In this document: piece after piece, positions 5,287 through 7,102 of the stretch | How the letters are laid out: every line of letters starts with the position of its first letter | Position numbering within the stretch: the stretch's first letter is position 1 | Origin: Clostridiales bacterium | GTDB lineage: Bacteria > Bacillota > Clostridia > Oscillospirales > Oscillospiraceae | NCBI GenBank assembly: GCA_021203685.1 | Contig: JAJQAS010000248.1 | Span: 1 to 7,102 of the forward strand | DNA: 7,102 nt | Reading direction: 5' to 3' | Position numbers and translations under genes: made by a program | The notes under the pieces: generated by a model | Seen by the model: only the letters and a program-made list of their open reading frames with translations | Told to the model about the DNA's origin: nothing | Database searches by the model: none

Positions 5287-7102
5287 GGCTAACAGCTGGC
5301 GCTCCGCGCCTTGCCGTCACCCACGCCTGTCCCAAACACAGACCGCCGTCCCCGGAGGGGACCCGCTGGTTCCAGTACACGGCGAAGCCCTGTTCCGCCA
5401 GCGCTTTCTGCGCCCCTTCCAGCAGCAGCCGGTTCTGGAAGGTGCCGCCGGAGAGGGCCACCTGCTCCACGCCGAAGCGGTCTCTGGCCCAGCAGGCGGT
5501 CTGCACAACATAATCAATCAGCGCCCGGTGAAACGCCAGGGCGAGGGCGGCTGGGTCTCCCCCGCCCTTTTTTTCGGCCCAAAGCCGGGCGATAAGCCCG
5601 GCGGCGTCCCCTAAGAGCTGGCCGTTTTCCTCCCGCATCGGTACCGCGAGGACGGGACACGCCCCGGTTCCTGCGGCGGCGTTTTCCAGCGCGATGGCGC
5701 ACTGGCCTTCGTAGCCGTTATAGCTGCAGATGTCCAGCAGCGCGGCGGCGGCGTCGAACAGCCGCCCCATGGAGCTGGAACGGACGGCGTTCAGTCCCCT
5801 GTCCAGCGCGGCGGCGACCACGCGGAACCGGCTGTCGGGCCGGGAAAGCCCCGCCTGCCGCAGGTAGCCGCAGAGGATAGTGTCGGCGTTCCTGGCCCCC
5901 TCGTCGCCGCCCAGCAGGGTCACGTAGTCCAGATGGCCCACCCGCCGGTAGTCCGCCCCCTGGCACAGCAGAAATTCACTGCCCCAGACGGCTCCGTCGG
6001 TACCATAGCCGGTGCCGTCGAAGGCCACCCCCAGTACCGGGCCGGTCAAATCCCACTCTGCCATCACCGAGGCAATGTGAGCGTGGTGGTGCTGCACCTC
6101 CACCACCGGCAGGCCCTCCAGCCCCTGGCGGGAGAGGTAGGCCGGGTGTAAATCTACCGCCGCCAGGGTGGGCCGCAGGCCGGTGAGCCGCTCCATGCGG
6201 CTGATTTCTTTTTGCCGGGTGTCGCAGGCGTCCACGTCCTCCAGGTCGCCGAAGTGCTGGCTGAGATACGCCCGCTCCCCCTGGAGCAGACAGAAACAGG
6301 CTTTCAAATCTCCCCCGGCGGCGAAAATCACCTGTTCCCCCACGCTCCGGACGGGGACAGGCTCCGGCACGTAGCCCCTGGCCCGGCGGAACAGCTGGGG
6401 CGCGCCGCAGACGATGCGGGTGACGGAGTCGTCCAGCGGCGTCAAAATGCGCCGCCGGTGCCAAAGCACCCCGTCCAGCCCCTGGTCGAGCCAGTCCAGC
6501 ATTTCCCCGTCGTCGATGACCATGGGCGCGCCGGAGCGGTTGGCACTGGTCATCACCAGCGGGCCGCAGGCCTCCGCCAGCAAAATTTGCAGGGGGTTGC
6601 AGGGCAGCATGGCCCCGATCTCCCGGCTCTCGCCGCAGCAGGCGGGGGCGAAGTCCCGCCCCGGCCGCTTGCGCAGCAGCACGATGGGACGGGGATTGGA
6701 CTGCAAAAGGTCGATCTCCGCCTGCGAAAGGGCGCAATAGCCCCGGATTTGTTCGATGTCCGCGAAAAGCACCGCGAAGGGCTTCTTCTCCCGGCCCTTG
6801 AGCCGCCGCAGCCGCTGGCAGGCGGCCTCGTCCCCCGGCAAACAGGCCAGGTGGTAGCCGCCGATGTCCTTCACCGCCACGATGCCCCCCTTTTGCAGCA
6901 GGGAGGCCCCCTGTTGCAGAGCGTCCTCCCGCTGCTGCCGTCCCTGGGCCGTGTCCAGCAGCAGCACCGGGCCGCAGCTGTGACAGGCGATGGTCTGGGC
7001 GTGACGGCGGATGTCCCCCAAGGCGACGTACTCCCGCTGACAGTTCGGGCAGAGGGGGAAGTCCCCCATGGTCACGTTGGGGCGGTCATAGGGCAGGGCC
7101 TC
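5282..7102 (-). CDS. hypF: Carbamoyltransferase HypF, [NiFe]-hydrogenase maturation (5' end outside window)
   Basis: The frame is open to the right edge, giving the last 606 residues of a protein usually about 750 long; the acylphosphatase domain and first zinc motif lie beyond 7102. HypF uses carbamoyl phosphate and ATP to carbamoylate the C-terminal cysteine of HypE, the first step in making the cyanide ligands of the [NiFe] centre. Counting from the first visible residue: ALPYDRPN (2-9) just before the zinc motif CPNC...CHSC (Cys18, 21, 40, 43); a YrdC-like adenylation domain (about 62-245) with TSANRSG (185-191); and a Kae1-like domain (about 255-600) with HHHAH (338-342), DGTGYG (362-367), GYEGQCAIALE (463-473), SGGTFQNRLL (551-560) and DGGLCLGQ (585-592). 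The segment at about 398-409 reads GGDEGARNADTI, where the family usually has GGDxAxREPWR. The C-terminus is complete; the last residues, AVSR, and the stop lie at or in the palindrome. A start inside the window (GTG at 7075) is not real. Other hyp genes probably lie to the right. Confidence 0.95.
   Translation of the reverse strand, partial: EALPYDRPNVTMGDFPLCPNCQREYVALGDIRRHAQTIACHSCGPVLLLDTAQGRQQREDALQQGASLLQKGGIVAVKDIGGYHLACLPGDEAACQRLRRLKGREKKPFAVLFADIEQIRGYCALSQAEIDLLQSNPRPIVLLRKRPGRDFAPACCGESREIGAMLPCNPLQILLAEACGPLVMTSANRSGAPMVIDDGEMLDWLDQGLDGVLWHRRRILTPLDDSVTRIVCGAPQLFRRARGYVPEPVPVRSVGEQVIFAAGGDLKACFCLLQGERAYLSQHFGDLEDVDACDTRQKEISRMERLTGLRPTLAAVDLHPAYLSRQGLEGLPVVEVQHHHAHIASVMAEWDLTGPVLGVAFDGTGYGTDGAVWGSEFLLCQGADYRRVGHLDYVTLLGGDEGARNADTILCGYLRQAGLSRPDSRFRVVAAALDRGLNAVRSSSMGRLFDAAAALLDICSYNGYEGQCAIALENAAAGTGACPVLAVPMREENGQLLGDAAGLIARLWAEKKGGGDPAALALAFHRALIDYVVQTACWARDRFGVEQVALSGGTFQNRLLLEGAQKALAEQGFAVYWNQRVPSGDGGLCLGQAWVTARRGAPAVSR

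Noticed and set aside
7073..7075. GTG at 7075 as the start of hypF
   Set aside because: The frame stays open to the window edge, and the residues before it (ALPYDRPN) belong to a conserved HypF segment, so the true start lies outside the window.

Overview
The window is about 60% G+C and looks like chromosomal DNA from a gut-type Firmicute of class Clostridia. The best guess is an Oscillospiraceae-like lineage (relatives of Flavonifractor, Oscillibacter or Intestinimonas). That guess rests on the G+C-rich codon use, Gram-positive style ribosome binding sites and -35/-10 promoters, an L,D-transpeptidase with a single N-terminal membrane anchor, and an HPr of the MKEF...GIHARPAG type. No rRNA or tRNA is present to confirm it.

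Layout, left to right. Positions 1-78 are non-coding and hold short repeats that may belong to an element lying mostly outside the window. A two-gene minus-strand operon follows. It has two possible promoters (1305-1310/1282-1287 and 1176-1181/1154-1159), then a HAD-superfamily phosphatase (1099 to 413), HPr (398 to 141) and a strong intrinsic terminator (104 to 79). Upstream of it, also on the minus strand, is a membrane-anchored L,D-transpeptidase (2887 to 1409) with its own terminator and a structured 5' leader. A 415-base divergent intergenic region separates it from a plus-strand cytoplasmic type I pullulanase (3303-5207). This gene converges on hypF (minus strand, stop at 5282), whose 5' end runs off the right edge. 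The short gap between these two genes is an 84-base imperfect palindrome that contains both stop codons.

The genes do not form one pathway. HPr is the phosphocarrier of the sugar PTS. The pullulanase debranches glycogen-like glucans. The transpeptidase makes or modifies 3-3 peptidoglycan cross-links. HypF makes the cyanide ligand precursor for [NiFe]-hydrogenases, so the organism probably has such a hydrogenase and hyp genes lie beyond position 7102. Carbohydrate use is the only loose shared theme.

I do not see an undescribed multi-gene system here. The points most worth a second look are the HPr lacking the Ser46 regulatory site, the palindrome that terminates both convergent genes, the structured leader of the transpeptidase, a small palindrome inside the pullulanase promoter spacer, and the altered REPWR-type motif in HypF.
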